Shown piece by piece: positions 24,927 through 33,476 of a DNA stretch of 50,903 bases (position 1 is the first letter of the stretch; every line of letters starts with the position of its first letter). Origin of the DNA: Alphaproteobacteria bacterium (GTDB lineage: Bacteria > Pseudomonadota > Alphaproteobacteria > Bin95). A program made the position numbers and the translations under genes. The stretch spans positions 1 through 50,903 of the forward strand of contig JAJEIH010000114.1 of the NCBI GenBank assembly GCA_022827685.1, written 5' to 3'. The notes under the pieces were generated by a model. That model saw only the letters and a program-made list of their open reading frames with translations, searched no databases and had not been told where the DNA came from.

Positions 24927-25130
24927 ATGCGCGCTCTCAATATTTCCGACTGCATCAACGAGACCTGCCCCTGGTCCGGCAAGCCCGTGCAGGCCGATTC
25001 GCTCATCGAATTCGACGGCCGCGTCGTCGGCTTCTGCAACACCGGCTGCCGCGACAAGTTCGAAACCGCGCTTCGCCATTTCGAGCGGGCGAAAGCCGCG
25101 AAGACAGGCAGCGGGCGTCACGGCTCATGA
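24927..25130 (+). CDS. Small Cys-rich YHS/TRASH-like protein
   Basis: The 67-residue protein contains two cysteine pairs, INETCPWSGKPV and GFCNTGCRDKF, with a short beta-hairpin pattern between, as in YHS or TRASH metal-binding domains. Near-identical small proteins are often annotated as glutathione S-transferase without basis. A GGGAGGAG ribosome site lies before the ATG. It ends the run started by the carbonic anhydrase gene, 27 bases after the nucleosidase gene. A metal or persulfide chaperone role is possible but not shown. Confidence 0.7.
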   Translation: MRALNISDCINETCPWSGKPVQADSLIEFDGRVVGFCNTGCRDKFETALRHFERAKAAKTGSGRHGS

Positions 25131-25180
25131 CCGAAGATTAAAATTTGTTCATATTTTTTGAGATATTTATCTTTTGATAC

Positions 25181-25210
25181 TTGATTTTTGTCGGTTTATG
25201 GTATTATAGA
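25181..25210 (+). promoter_or_regulatory. Candidate promoter in the AT-rich segment
   Basis: TTGATT (25181-25186) and TATAGA (25205-25210) are 18 bases apart; an alternative -10, TATTAT, lies at 25202-25207. Any transcript would begin just before the hairpin at 25223 and run towards the crotonase gene with a leader of over 400 bases. Confidence 0.35.
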
Positions 25211-25536
25211 GCCATAGGTAAGGAAGCGGCATTCGCGAGGCCGCTTCGTTTCGCCGTTCGCGCCGGCGCGAAAAAACCCCTGAGAAACGCACGGGAGAGG
25301 TGCGCCCTGCGTCTCGCGCGTGCAATCAGGCGCACGAACCGCGCCGGCGCGTAACGCGCGCAGGATACACGCGAATCAGGGTCCCGCCGCTCCGGCAACC
25401 GGGCGGCGGGAAGAACAAAACGAAGATGAATCGAAAGGACAGTCCATGCCGAAGACGCAAAGCCCGAGGAACCGAATGGAATACCCGCACCCCATGCCCG
25501 GACAGACCACAGGACATGCGCCCTGCGCATGGAGAT

Positions 25537-25605
25537 CATGACATCCCATGACACATCGCACGGGGTCCCGCCGGCCCGCATGACAAAACATGACATTCCA
25601 TGACA
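25537..25605 (+). repeat. Five CATGACA heptamers with 10-base phasing
   Basis: Exact CATGACA copies begin at 25537, 25547, 25579, 25589 and 25599. Spacing is 10, 32, 10 and 10 bases, so within each cluster they fall on the same face of the helix. The last copy ends 40 bases before the ATG chosen for the crotonase gene. They may be operator sites or a small tandem repeat with an interrupted middle. Confidence 0.7.
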
Positions 25606-25644
25606 CTCTCGGCACCTGCCGCAGACCCCGAGGAGACGACCCGC

Positions 25645-26433
25645 ATGCCCTTTCTGACCGAGCAGCACGGCCATGTCGTCACGGTGACGCTCAGCCGCCC
25701 CGAGGCCCGCAACGCCTGGGGGCAGGACTTCTATGACGGCATTGCCGAGCGCTTTCCCCGCTGGGCGGACGATGACAGCGTGCGCGCGGTGGTGGTGACC
25801 GGCGACGAGGACGGGCGCGCCTTCTCCGCCGGGGCCAACCTGAAGGACCCGAACACCCACGCAATGCCGCCGGTCGCGGAGTTCGTCAAGAATTTGTCGA
25901 AGCGGGAGCGCTTTCCGTTCGACGTCTTCATGGACTTCCCGAAGCCGATCGTCGCCGCGGTCAACGGCTACGCCATCGGGATCGGCTGCATCCTGACCTT
26001 CTGCTGCGACCTGGTCGTGGCGAGCGACCGGGCGGAATGGCGGCTGCCGCAGACCGCGCTCGGCATCCTGCCCGCCTATGGCGGCTCGGTGCGCCTGGCG
26101 CGGCTCGTCGGCAAGGGCCTCGCCATGCGGCTCGCCATGGGCTTCCCGCTCGACGGCCGGGAGGCGCACCGCATCGGCCTCGCACAGTGGCTGGTTCCGC
26201 ATGAAGAGCTGATGGGCAAGTCGATGGAGGTCGCCCGGCATGTCACGTCGCTGCCGCCGCTCGCCGTCCGGCTCACCAAGGAATCGCTCAACCGCGGCAT
26301 GGACATCCCGAACCTCAAGGACGCCGCCCTCGTTGACCTTTACCGGTTCATGACGCTCGAATTGACCGAAGACAAGGAAGAGGCCCACAGCGCCTGGCGG
26401 GAACGGCGCACGCCGAACGTCCGCGGCGCCTGA
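25645..26433 (+). CDS. Enoyl-CoA hydratase/isomerase (crotonase) fold protein
   Basis: The 262-residue protein has the crotonase pattern: TLSRPEARNAW, VVVTGDEDGRAFSAGANLKD (first oxyanion-hole segment), KPIVAAVNGYAIGIGC, and GILPAYGGSVRLARLVG (second segment). Both glutamates that act in true enoyl-CoA hydratase appear replaced: isoleucine in GIGCILTFCCD and glutamine in LPQTALG. Another crotonase reaction, such as isomerisation or hydrolysis, is therefore more likely. The ATG at 25645 is chosen for its GAGGAG site; an upstream in-frame start at 25600 also exists and would overlap the last CATGACA repeat. A TauD-like gene follows after 24 bases. Confidence 0.83.
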   Translation: MPFLTEQHGHVVTVTLSRPEARNAWGQDFYDGIAERFPRWADDDSVRAVVVTGDEDGRAFSAGANLKDPNTHAMPPVAEFVKNLSKRERFPFDVFMDFPKPIVAAVNGYAIGIGCILTFCCDLVVASDRAEWRLPQTALGILPAYGGSVRLARLVGKGLAMRLAMGFPLDGREAHRIGLAQWLVPHEELMGKSMEVARHVTSLPPLAVRLTKESLNRGMDIPNLKDAALVDLYRFMTLELTEDKEEAHSAWRERRTPNVRGA

Positions 26434-26457
26434 CGGGGAGAGGGAGAGAGGTTGCCC

Positions 26458-27294
26458 ATGTCCTTCGAGATACGCCCGCTGCCGGGGGTGACCGGCGCCG
26501 AGGTGATCGGGTTCGACATCGGGCGCGACGGCGCCGACCAAGCGGCCCGGCAGCGTCTGCGGGACGCCTGGACCGACAGGGTGGTGCTGGCGTTCCGCGA
26601 CATGGAGATCGACGAGGCGGGCTTCATGCGCCTTGCCGGCCTGTTCGGCGAGAACGTGCCGCAGCCGGTGCAGCGCCCCGAATACCGGGTCGAGGGCTTC
26701 CCCTTCATCCGGCTGCTCTCCAGCAGGCACCGCGACTCGCTCGGGGACAACAAGCCGCTGAATGTCGGCGGCACCTGGCACACGGACCATTCGCACCTGC
26801 CCGACCCGCCCCGGGGCACGGTGCTGCGCGCCATCCGCCTGCCCGGCGAAGGCGGCGACACGAGCTTCACCAACCAGCGCGCCGCCTATGAGGCGCTGGA
26901 CGAGGAGACGCGGCGCGAGGTGGACCCGCTGGTCGGCCTCCACATCTACAACAGCCGCTATGCGCCGCGCCGCATGGCGACGATGACGCCGGCCGAGGAG
27001 CGCGAAGCGCCGAGCGCCCGCCACCCGCTCGTGCGGCCGCATCCGGTGAGCGGCAGAAAGGCGCTCTATTTCAACCCGATCCGCATCGAGCGCTTCGACG
27101 GCATGGACGCCGCCGCCTCACAGGCGCTGATGGACCGGCTGGTGGCCCATTGCGAGCAGGACCGGTTCGTTTACCGCCACCGCTGGCGTGCGGGCGATGT
27201 GCTGATCTGGGACAACGCCCAGGCGCTGCACATGGTCAGGCACGACTACGACCCCGCCCGGGAGCGGGTCATGCACCGCACGCTAGTCGGCTGA
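26458..27294 (+). CDS. TauD/TfdA family 2-oxoglutarate-dependent dioxygenase
   Basis: The 278-residue protein is a non-haem iron dioxygenase. The iron ligands are visible: H108 and D110 in TWHTDHSHLPDPP, and the distal histidine H258 in QALHMVRHDYD; R274 near the C-terminus (RVMHRTL) should bind 2-oxoglutarate. Family members oxidise taurine, 2,4-D and many other acids; the substrate here is unknown. The start is ATG at 26458 after GGGAGAGAGG; a TTG two codons upstream is less likely. It is probably co-transcribed with the crotonase gene. Its last 12 bases overlap the convergent lolD gene. Confidence 0.87.
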   Translation: MSFEIRPLPGVTGAEVIGFDIGRDGADQAARQRLRDAWTDRVVLAFRDMEIDEAGFMRLAGLFGENVPQPVQRPEYRVEGFPFIRLLSSRHRDSLGDNKPLNVGGTWHTDHSHLPDPPRGTVLRAIRLPGEGGDTSFTNQRAAYEALDEETRREVDPLVGLHIYNSRYAPRRMATMTPAEEREAPSARHPLVRPHPVSGRKALYFNPIRIERFDGMDAAASQALMDRLVAHCEQDRFVYRHRWRAGDVLIWDNAQALHMVRHDYDPARERVMHRTLVG

Positions 27295-27972
27295 GTGCTC
27301 CTGCAGCACGCCGTCTTCCAGACGCACCATCCGGTCCAGCCGGCGGGCGAGGTCGATATTGTGGGTGGCGACCAGCGCGGCGACGCCGGCCTCGTGCGCG
27401 AGTTCGAGAAAGGTGTTGATGACGAGGCGCCCGTTGGCCTCGTCAAGATTGCCGGTCGGCTCGTCGGCGAGCAGCAGGCGGGGCGCATTCGCCGTGGCGC
27501 GCGCGATCGCGACACGCTGCTGTTCGCCGCCGGACAGCCGCGCCGGACGGTGGGCCGCCCGGTTTGACAGGCCGACCATGGCGAGCAGCGCATCCGCGCG
27601 TTCGCGCGCCTCGCGCTTCGACCGGCCGGTGACGAGCTGCGGGATCACGAGGTTCTCGCGGGCCGAGAACTCCGGCAGCAGCTGGTGGAACTGGAAGACG
27701 AAGCCGAGATGCCGCGCCCGCATGGCGCTCAGCCTCCTGTCGCTGAGGCCGGAGGCGCTTTCGCCGGAAATCCGGACCTCGCCGGCGTCCGGGCGGTCCA
27801 GCAGGCCCGCGATCTGGAGCAGCGTCGTCTTGCCGGAGCCGGACGGCCCGATCAGCGCCACGGTCTCCCCTTCGCTCACGGCGAGGTCGATCCGGCGCAG
27901 CACCGGCAGCCTCGTGTCGCCCTGCGCGAAGGTGCGCTGCACGCCATCGAGCTCCAGCGCCGCCCTATTCAT
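27283..27972 (-). CDS. lolD: Lipoprotein-releasing system ATP-binding protein LolD
   Basis: LolD drives release of outer-membrane lipoproteins from the inner membrane to LolA. The 229-residue protein has Walker A GPSGSGKTT at 42-50, the signature LSGGEQQR at 146-153, and Walker B LLLADEP at 167-172. It begins at 27972 with an eight-base overlap with the permease gene; an ATG at 27984 would add four residues and cannot be excluded. It is the last gene of the long minus-strand block. No terminator is seen; the 3' end overlaps the convergent dioxygenase gene. Confidence 0.92.
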   Translation of the reverse strand: MNRAALELDGVQRTFAQGDTRLPVLRRIDLAVSEGETVALIGPSGSGKTTLLQIAGLLDRPDAGEVRISGESASGLSDRRLSAMRARHLGFVFQFHQLLPEFSARENLVIPQLVTGRSKREARERADALLAMVGLSNRAAHRPARLSGGEQQRVAIARATANAPRLLLADEPTGNLDEANGRLVINTFLELAHEAGVAALVATHNIDLARRLDRMVRLEDGVLQEHSAD

Positions 27973-29212
27973 AGCGCAACGCATCCGCCGGGTCCTGCCG
28001 CGCGGCCCGCCAGCAGGGATAGAGCGGCGCCAGGATGGAAAGGACGAGGCTCATCGCCACCACCGCCGCCACTTCGGTCGAGTCCACCTTGGCCGGCAGC
28101 CGGGACAGGAAATAGATCTCGGCCTGGAACAGGTCCGTACCAGTGAAGCCCTCTATCCAGCGGCGCAGGGTCTCGATGTTCGTCGCGCAGGCGAGGCCGA
28201 GACCGAATCCGACGGCGGTGCCGATGACGCCGATGGAAGACCCGGTCAGGAAGAAAATGCGCATCATCGAGCCGCGCGTCGAACCGATGGCCCTGAGGAT
28301 GGCGATGTCGCGCGCCTTGTCCTTCACCAGCATGATCATGCTGGAAAGGACGTTGAACGCCGCCACCATGATGATGAGCGTGAGGATCAGGAACATGACG
28401 TTCCGCTCGACCTCGAGCGCGCTCACGAAGCTTGCATTGGACTGGCGCCAGTCGAACACCTGCACGCCCGGATCGGTGGCCACGAGGATGCGCGCGCCGA
28501 CATCGCGGACATTCTCCGGATCGGCGATCTTCACCTCGATATTGGTGATGCCGTCGCCGATCCTGAAGAAGCGCTGCGCTGTTTCCAGCGGCATATAGAC
28601 GTAGCTGTTGTCGTATTCGTACATCCCGACACGGAAGGTCGCGAGCACCCGGAACGCCTTGGTCCGTGGCATGGCGCCGAACGGCCCGGCAGCGCTCTTC
28701 GGCGCCACCATGGAGATACGCCCGCCGGGCCCGACCCCGAGACGGGCGGCCAGACGGTCGCCAAGCACCACGCCGGAGGGGTCACCGAACGCATCCAGCG
28801 CGCCGGACCGCAGATTGTCCGAAATGATCGCGAGCATGCGCAGGTCTTCCGCCCTGATGCCGCGCGCCAGCGCTCCCGACGCCACGCCCTCGCGCACGAT
28901 CATCGCCTGCCCTTCCACGGAAGGATGGGCGCTCGTGACCCCCTCGACGGACCGCACCTGCCCGGTGAGCCTGTCGAAATCGCCGAGCGGGCCGCGGTCT
29001 ATCGCCATCACCGCGATATGGCCGTTCAGGCCCAGCACGCGGTCGAACAGTTCGGCGCGGAAGCCGTTCATCACCGCCATCACGACGATCAGCGTCGCGA
29101 CGCCGAGCGCAATGCCGATCAGCGAGATGATCGCGGTGAGCGAGATGAACCCTTCCTGCCGCCGCGCGCGCAGATAGCGGAACGCGACGGTGCGCTCGAA
29201 CGCCGAGAACAT
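27965..29212 (-). CDS. lolC: Lipoprotein-releasing ABC transporter permease LolC/LolE
   Basis: The 415-residue protein has the four-helix MacB/FtsX layout: one N-terminal membrane helix (about 22-46, LTAIISLIGIALGVATLIVV), a periplasmic domain of roughly 220 residues, and three C-terminal helices with the conserved KDKARDIAILRAIGST coupling segment. Only one permease gene precedes lolD, as in many alphaproteobacteria, so it may act as a homodimer. Its ATG shares one base with the proS stop (TGATG). Confidence 0.9.
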   Translation of the reverse strand: MFSAFERTVAFRYLRARRQEGFISLTAIISLIGIALGVATLIVVMAVMNGFRAELFDRVLGLNGHIAVMAIDRGPLGDFDRLTGQVRSVEGVTSAHPSVEGQAMIVREGVASGALARGIRAEDLRMLAIISDNLRSGALDAFGDPSGVVLGDRLAARLGVGPGGRISMVAPKSAAGPFGAMPRTKAFRVLATFRVGMYEYDNSYVYMPLETAQRFFRIGDGITNIEVKIADPENVRDVGARILVATDPGVQVFDWRQSNASFVSALEVERNVMFLILTLIIMVAAFNVLSSMIMLVKDKARDIAILRAIGSTRGSMMRIFFLTGSSIGVIGTAVGFGLGLACATNIETLRRWIEGFTGTDLFQAEIYFLSRLPAKVDSTEVAAVVAMSLVLSILAPLYPCWRAARQDPADALRYE

Positions 29213-30528
29213 CAGGCGAGCCGCGCCAATGCCGACTCCAGCGAAATCTCCTCGCGCTCGCCGGTGGCGCGGCATTTGAGCTCGACGCTTCCCTTGTCGA
29301 GGCCGCGCGGGCCAACGATCACCTGCCAGGGCAGGCCGATCAGGTCCATGTCCGCGAACTTCACCCCGGCCCGCTCCGGACGGTCGTCATAGAGCGGCTC
29401 GCGATGGGCAAGCCTGGCGTAGAGGTCTTCGCAGGCGCCGTCGCAGCGCGTATCGCCCTGGCGCAGGTTCACGATCCCGACCCCGTAGGGTGCCACCGCT
29501 TCCGGCCAGACGATGCCCTGCTCGTCGTGGCTCGCCTCGATCACCGCGCCGGCCAGCCGCGAAACGCCAACGCCGTATGAGCCCATATGCACCGGAACCT
29601 CCTCGCCCCCGGCGGCGGTGACGCTGGCGCCCAGCGGTTCGGAATACTTGGTGCCGAAGTAGAAGATGTGGCCGACCTCGATGCCGCGCCCGACATAGCG
29701 CCGTTCGGGCGGCACCTCGGCCTCGAAGACGGCCTCGTCGTGCTTCTCGTCGGTGCGCGCATAGGGCCGGGTGAACTCCTCGACCACGGTCCGGACCGCG
29801 TCCGGATTCTCGTAATCGACCTCGCGGGCGAGCATGTCGAACTCCACGCAGTCCCGGTCGCACCAGACGCTGCTCTCGCCCGTGTCCGCGAGGATGAGGA
29901 ACTCATGGCTGAGATTGCCCCCTATGGGTCCCGACTCCGCTTCCATCGGCACGGCTTTCAGGCCGAGCCGGGCGAATGTCCGGAGGTAGGAGACGAACAT
30001 CTTGTCGTAGGAGAGGCGCGCGGATTCGAAGTCGAGGTCGAAGGAGTAGTTGTCCTTCATCAGGAACTCCCGCCCGCGCATCACGCCGAAGCGGGGCCGG
30101 ACCTCGTCCCGGAACTTCCACTGGATGTGGTAGAGCATTTTGGGCAGGTCGCGATAGCTGCGGATATGGGCCGCGAAGATCTCGGTGATCTGCTCCTCGT
30201 TGGTCGGCCCGTAGAGCATGTCGCGGTCGTGCCGGTCCCGGATGCGCAGCATTTCCGGGCCGTAATCGTCGTAGCGTCCCGAACGGCGCCAGAGGTCCGC
30301 CGACTGCACCGTCGGCATCAGCACTTCCTGGGCCCCCGCCCGGTCCTGCTCCTCGCGGACGACCTGCTCGATCTTCTTCAGCACGCGGAAGCCGAGCGGC
30401 AGCCAGGAATAGATGCCCGCCGAGGCCTGCTGGACCATGCCGGCGCGCAGCATGAGGCGGTGCGAGACGATCTGCGCCTCGGAGGGCACGTCCTTCAGGG
30501 TCGGCAGGAAAAGGCGGGTTCGGCGCAT
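29212..30528 (-). CDS. proS: Prolyl-tRNA synthetase, short alphaproteobacterial form
   Basis: ProS charges tRNA-Pro. At 438 residues it is the short form without the editing insertion found in E. coli ProRS. Class II motifs are visible: motif 2 around [19 protein letters not shown] and motif 3 around [12 protein letters not shown], plus [11 protein letters not shown] of the active site. The short type is typical of Alphaproteobacteria. The start at 30528 gives the family N-terminus [17 protein letters not shown] 63-base gap separates it from tag, the largest gap within the minus-strand block. Confidence 0.95.
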   Translation of the reverse strand: MRRTRLFLPTLKDVPSEAQIVSHRLMLRAGMVQQASAGIYSWLPLGFRVLKKIEQVVREEQDRAGAQEVLMPTVQSADLWRRSGRYDDYGPEMLRIRDRHDRDMLYGPTNEEQITEIFAAHIRSYRDLPKMLYHIQWKFRDEVRPRFGVMRGREFLMKDNYSFDLDFESARLSYDKMFVSYLRTFARLGLKAVPMEAESGPIGGNLSHEFLILADTGESSVWCDRDCVEFDMLAREVDYENPDAVRTVVEEFTRPYARTDEKHDEAVFEAEVPPERRYVGRGIEVGHIFYFGTKYSEPLGASVTAAGGEEVPVHMGSYGVGVSRLAGAVIEASHDEQGIVWPEAVAPYGVGIVNLRQGDTRCDGACEDLYARLAHREPLYDDRPERAGVKFADMDLIGLPWQVIVGPRGLDKGSVELKCRATGEREEISLESALARLA

Positions 30529-30591
30529 GGCTGGAGAGCTCGACTGACGGTCCCGGGAAGCGGCGCCAATCTACCGCGTCCGCTTGAGCAT

Positions 30592-31146
30592 TCAACAGCC
30601 CGCCGGCGCAACCGGTTCGCGCATCCAGGGCGGTTCAAGCGCCGCAATGCGGGCATGGACCGGGCAGTCGGGATCATGCGCGCCCGGCAGATAGCCGGTG
30701 CTCATCAGGAATTCGCCGACGATCTCCCCGCCCATGAACTTGAAGGTCTTCCTGAACAGCCTGACCCATTCGTCCTTCGGCAGGGGATGGTGCTCGTCGA
30801 TCCAGGAGGCGAAGGAACCGTATTGGGACTGGATCGCGACGACACGGCGGGCATTTTCGATCACGGCGGCGACCTTGAGGCGGTTGCGGATGATTCGCGC
30901 ATCCCCGAGCAGCCGCATCCGGTCCTCCTCGTCGAAGCCGGCGACGACCTTCGGATCGAAGCCACAGAATGCCTCGAAGAACGCCGCCCGCTTCTTCAGC
31001 ACCGTCAGCCACGAGAGGCCCGCCTGATTGATCTCCAGCGCCAGGCGCTCGAACAGCACGGCGTCATCGCGGGTCGGAAAGCCGTATTCCCCGTCGTGAT
31101 AGGGGCCATGCCAGGGATGGCCGGGCGCAATGCTGCAATAGCTCAT
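30592..31146 (-). CDS. tag: DNA-3-methyladenine glycosylase I
   Basis: Tag excises 3-methyladenine from alkylated DNA. The 184-residue protein matches the E. coli enzyme: YHDGEYGFP, INQAGLSWLTVLKKR, DARIIRNRLKV, and FKFMGGEIVGEFLMSTGYL. The structural zinc ligands are all present: C4, H17, H157 and C161. It lies between the DUF1467 gene (seven bases) and proS, a position where other alphaproteobacteria usually have no gene, so it may have joined the operon later. Confidence 0.93.
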   Translation of the reverse strand: MSYCSIAPGHPWHGPYHDGEYGFPTRDDAVLFERLALEINQAGLSWLTVLKKRAAFFEAFCGFDPKVVAGFDEEDRMRLLGDARIIRNRLKVAAVIENARRVVAIQSQYGSFASWIDEHHPLPKDEWVRLFRKTFKFMGGEIVGEFLMSTGYLPGAHDPDCPVHARIAALEPPWMREPVAPAGC

Positions 31147-31153
31147 CGCGGGA

Positions 31154-31390
31154 TCACGGCTTGCGGAATGTCAGCCATTCGCTGTCGATCAGCAGGAACG
31201 CAAGCAGGGTCAGCACCCCGGCGATCACCGTGGTCACGGCGGCTTTCATGCCCAGCCTCGCCCTCTCCGGCGCACCGGGATCGTTGCCGCGCTCGACCTC
31301 GCGCGCCCGCCGGACGCCGACCGGCAGCGTCATGAAGAAAACCAGCCACCAGACGATGACAAAGACGACGACCCCGGACAGCCAGGACAT
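31154..31390 (-). CDS. DUF1467 family small membrane protein
   Basis: The 78-residue protein has two membrane helices (about 5-24 and 50-68) with the conserved TLPVGVRRA motif after the first. DUF1467 genes sit next to mce and proS in many Alphaproteobacteria, but the function is unknown. Its ATG shares one base with the mce stop. Confidence 0.85.
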   Translation of the reverse strand: MSWLSGVVVFVIVWWLVFFMTLPVGVRRAREVERGNDPGAPERARLGMKAAVTTVIAGVLTLLAFLLIDSEWLTFRKP

Positions 31391-31794
31391 CAGGCCTGCT
31401 CGATCTCGATCAGCGTGCCGCAGAAGTCCTTCGGATGCAGAAACAGGACCGGTTTGCCATGCGCCCCGATTGCCGGCTCGCCGCTGCCAAGGACCCGGGC
31501 TCCCGATTCCTTCAGCGCGTCGCGGGCCGCCAGGATGTCGTCCACCTCGTAGCAGATATGGTGCATGCCGCCGGCGGGGTTCTTCTCCAGGAAGCCCGCA
31601 ATCGGGGACTCGTCGCCGAGCGGTTCCAGCAGTTCGACCTTCGTGTTCGGCAGTTCGACAAAGACAACGGTCACGCCATGGTCCGGCAAGGCTTGCGGAG
31701 CCGAGACATAGGCCCCCAGCGCCCCCCTGTAGGCGCGGGCTCCCGTTTCCAGGTCCGGCACGGCAATGGCGACGTGGTTCAGGCGGCCGATCAT
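31390..31794 (-). CDS. mce: Methylmalonyl-CoA epimerase
   Basis: Mce interconverts the R and S forms of methylmalonyl-CoA between propionyl-CoA carboxylase and mutase. The 134-residue vicinal-oxygen-chelate protein shows the metal ligands: His in LNHVAIAV near residue 7, His in GGMHHICYEV, and Glu in TLIEIEQA at the end. The ATG at 31794 overlaps the RNase J stop by four bases. This order is the usual one in Alphaproteobacteria. Confidence 0.92.
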   Translation of the reverse strand: MIGRLNHVAIAVPDLETGARAYRGALGAYVSAPQALPDHGVTVVFVELPNTKVELLEPLGDESPIAGFLEKNPAGGMHHICYEVDDILAARDALKESGARVLGSGEPAIGAHGKPVLFLHPKDFCGTLIEIEQA

Positions 31795-33476
31795 CGGGAA
31801 TGTCCTCCATCGATGCGCATGACATGGACCTCGACAAGCGGTCGGCGGTTGTACTGCTCCCGGACATGCCGGCGCATCGCCCTGCGAGCCGCTTCTTCCA
31901 CCGTGCCGTCGTCGCGGCGCTGCATGCCGGTCAGCCTTCCGATAGCATGATTGCACCGGGTTGCCAGTTCGGAGGCAAGCTCCGCGACCTCGTCCTCGGC
32001 CACAATGCCCCGGCTGGACACGGACGGCTCGACAAGAGTCCTGCCTCCGCCGTTCAACACGATCGACGCCGTGACGATGCCCTGCTCCGACAGGCGCCGC
32101 CTCGCCCGGACATGTTCCGACTCGAGCGGCACCAGACGGCCGCCGTCCAGTCCGAGCCGCCCTACCCGAACGTCTCCGAGACGCTCCACTCTGTCCCCCG
32201 CTATCCGCAACAGGACGCCGTCCTCGATCTCGGCAACGGTGCCGACACCGCACTCCCGCGCAAGTTCGGCATGGGCGCGGAGGTGGTGCAGCTCGCCATG
32301 AACCGGAACCGCTGCCTTCGGCCTTATCCACTCATACATGCGCCGGAGTTCGGCCCGGCCCGGATGCCCCGATACATGCACGAATGCGTCCCTGGAAGTC
32401 ACGATCTCGACGCCCATTCGCAGGAATCGGTCCTGCAGTCTGGCGACGCTCCGTTCATTGCCGGGAATGGTACGGGACGAGAAGACCAGCGTGTCGCCGC
32501 TTTCCAGCGCAACATGCGGATGGGAGCCCGACGCGATCCGCGCAAGCGCGGCGCGCGGCTCTCCCTGGCTCCCCGTGCAGATCATCGCCGTGTTGGAACG
32601 CGGCAGGTAACCGGAATGCTGCTCCGATACGAAGGCGGGAATATCCGCCAGATAGCCGCACTGGCGGGCTATGTTGTCCATGCGCTTCAGCGACCGGCCC
32701 ACCAGCGCCGTGGACCGTCCATTGGCGCCGGCGGCCCGCGCCACGGTATCGAGCCGCGCTACATTGCTTGCAAAACAGGCGAAGACGACACGGTTGCTCC
32801 GGGCGGCGATCAGGCTCGTCAGGCTCTCCAGAAGATCCGCTTCCGAACCGCTTGCGCCGTCTATGGTGGCGTTGGTCGAGTCACAGATCATCGCTGCGAT
32901 GCCTTCATCCCCGAGACGGCGGAAGAGACCTTCGTCCACCGGCGCCCCGACGACAGGACCCGGATCCAGTTTCCAGTCTCCAGTATGGAAGACCGAGCCT
33001 GCCGCGGTGCGCAGCACGAGCGCGTTCGGCTCCGGAATGGAGTGGGCCAAAGGCAGATATTCGAGTTCGAACGGCCCGACCGCAAAGCGCACGCCCGGCT
33101 CGTGTTCAACGATGGGCACTTCGCCCTCGGCGCTTTCGTCCCGCAGCTTGCGGCGCAGGAAGGCTGCGGAAAACGGCGTGACATGCACCGGCGCCCCCAG
33201 CTCCGACCAGAGATGCGGAACGGCGCCGATATGATCCTCATGCGCATGGGTAATGACGATCGCGTCGAGCCGGTTCCGAACCGCTTCGGCAGCGGCAGTG
33301 TCCGGGACGATGATTTCGATTCCCGGGGTCATTTCGTCGCCGAACGTTACGCCGAGATCGACCATGATCCAGCGTCCGGCATGTCCGTAAAGCGCACAGT
33401 TCATGCCGATGTCGCCGACTCCGCCCAGCGGGACGAACAGGATTTCGTCTGCGGCCGGAACCGGCAGGCGCGTCAC
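31791..33476 (-). CDS. rnj: Ribonuclease J
   Basis: RNase J is a metallo-beta-lactamase/beta-CASP nuclease for rRNA maturation and mRNA decay. From GTG at 33476 it has 561 residues. The catalytic HAHEDH lies at 77-82, the beta-CASP part contains [18 protein letters not shown] and [12 protein letters not shown], and [11 protein letters not shown] and [12 protein letters not shown] follow. The GTG start overlaps the coaX stop (GTGA) and keeps the [21 protein letters not shown]-terminus; the longer open frame upstream is antisense coaX sequence read out of frame. Confidence 0.93.
   Translation of the reverse strand: MTRLPVPAADEILFVPLGGVGDIGMNCALYGHAGRWIMVDLGVTFGDEMTPGIEIIVPDTAAAEAVRNRLDAIVITHAHEDHIGAVPHLWSELGAPVHVTPFSAAFLRRKLRDESAEGEVPIVEHEPGVRFAVGPFELEYLPLAHSIPEPNALVLRTAAGSVFHTGDWKLDPGPVVGAPVDEGLFRRLGDEGIAAMICDSTNATIDGASGSEADLLESLTSLIAARSNRVVFACFASNVARLDTVARAAGANGRSTALVGRSLKRMDNIARQCGYLADIPAFVSEQHSGYLPRSNTAMICTGSQGEPRAALARIASGSHPHVALESGDTLVFSSRTIPGNERSVARLQDRFLRMGVEIVTSRDAFVHVSGHPGRAELRRMYEWIRPKAAVPVHGELHHLRAHAELARECGVGTVAEIEDGVLLRIAGDRVERLGDVRVGRLGLDGGRLVPLESEHVRARRRLSEQGIVTASIVLNGGGRTLVEPSVSSRGIVAEDEVAELASELATRCNHAIGRLTGMQRRDDGTVEEAARRAMRRHVREQYNRRPLVEVHVMRIDGGHSR

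Larger units (their letters stand above)
25131..25644. other. Gene-poor region with AT-rich segment, hairpins and phased repeats
   Basis: 514 bases with no confident protein gene. 25140-25210 is the most AT-rich stretch in the window. A hairpin lies at 25223-25247 (GAAGCGGC, nine-base loop, GCCGCTTC). The 12-base palindrome CGCGCCGGCGCG occurs at 25259-25270 and 25340-25351, and CCCGCCG to CGGCGGG pairs around 25382-25410. A 31-codon ORF at 25446-25541 (MPKTQSPRNRMEYP and on) with AAAGGA upstream is possible but unsupported. CATGACA repeats lie at 25537-25605. A structured leader or small RNA is conceivable. Confidence 0.4.

Noticed and set aside
25259-25351. Pair of intrinsic terminators
   Set aside because: The palindromes are followed by A or mixed bases, not T tracts, in the direction of the neighbouring genes.
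25257-25410. TPP, glycine or guanidine riboswitch
   Set aside because: Short strings such as CTGAGAAA and GGAGAGGTGCGCC recall these classes, but the remaining conserved parts are missing.
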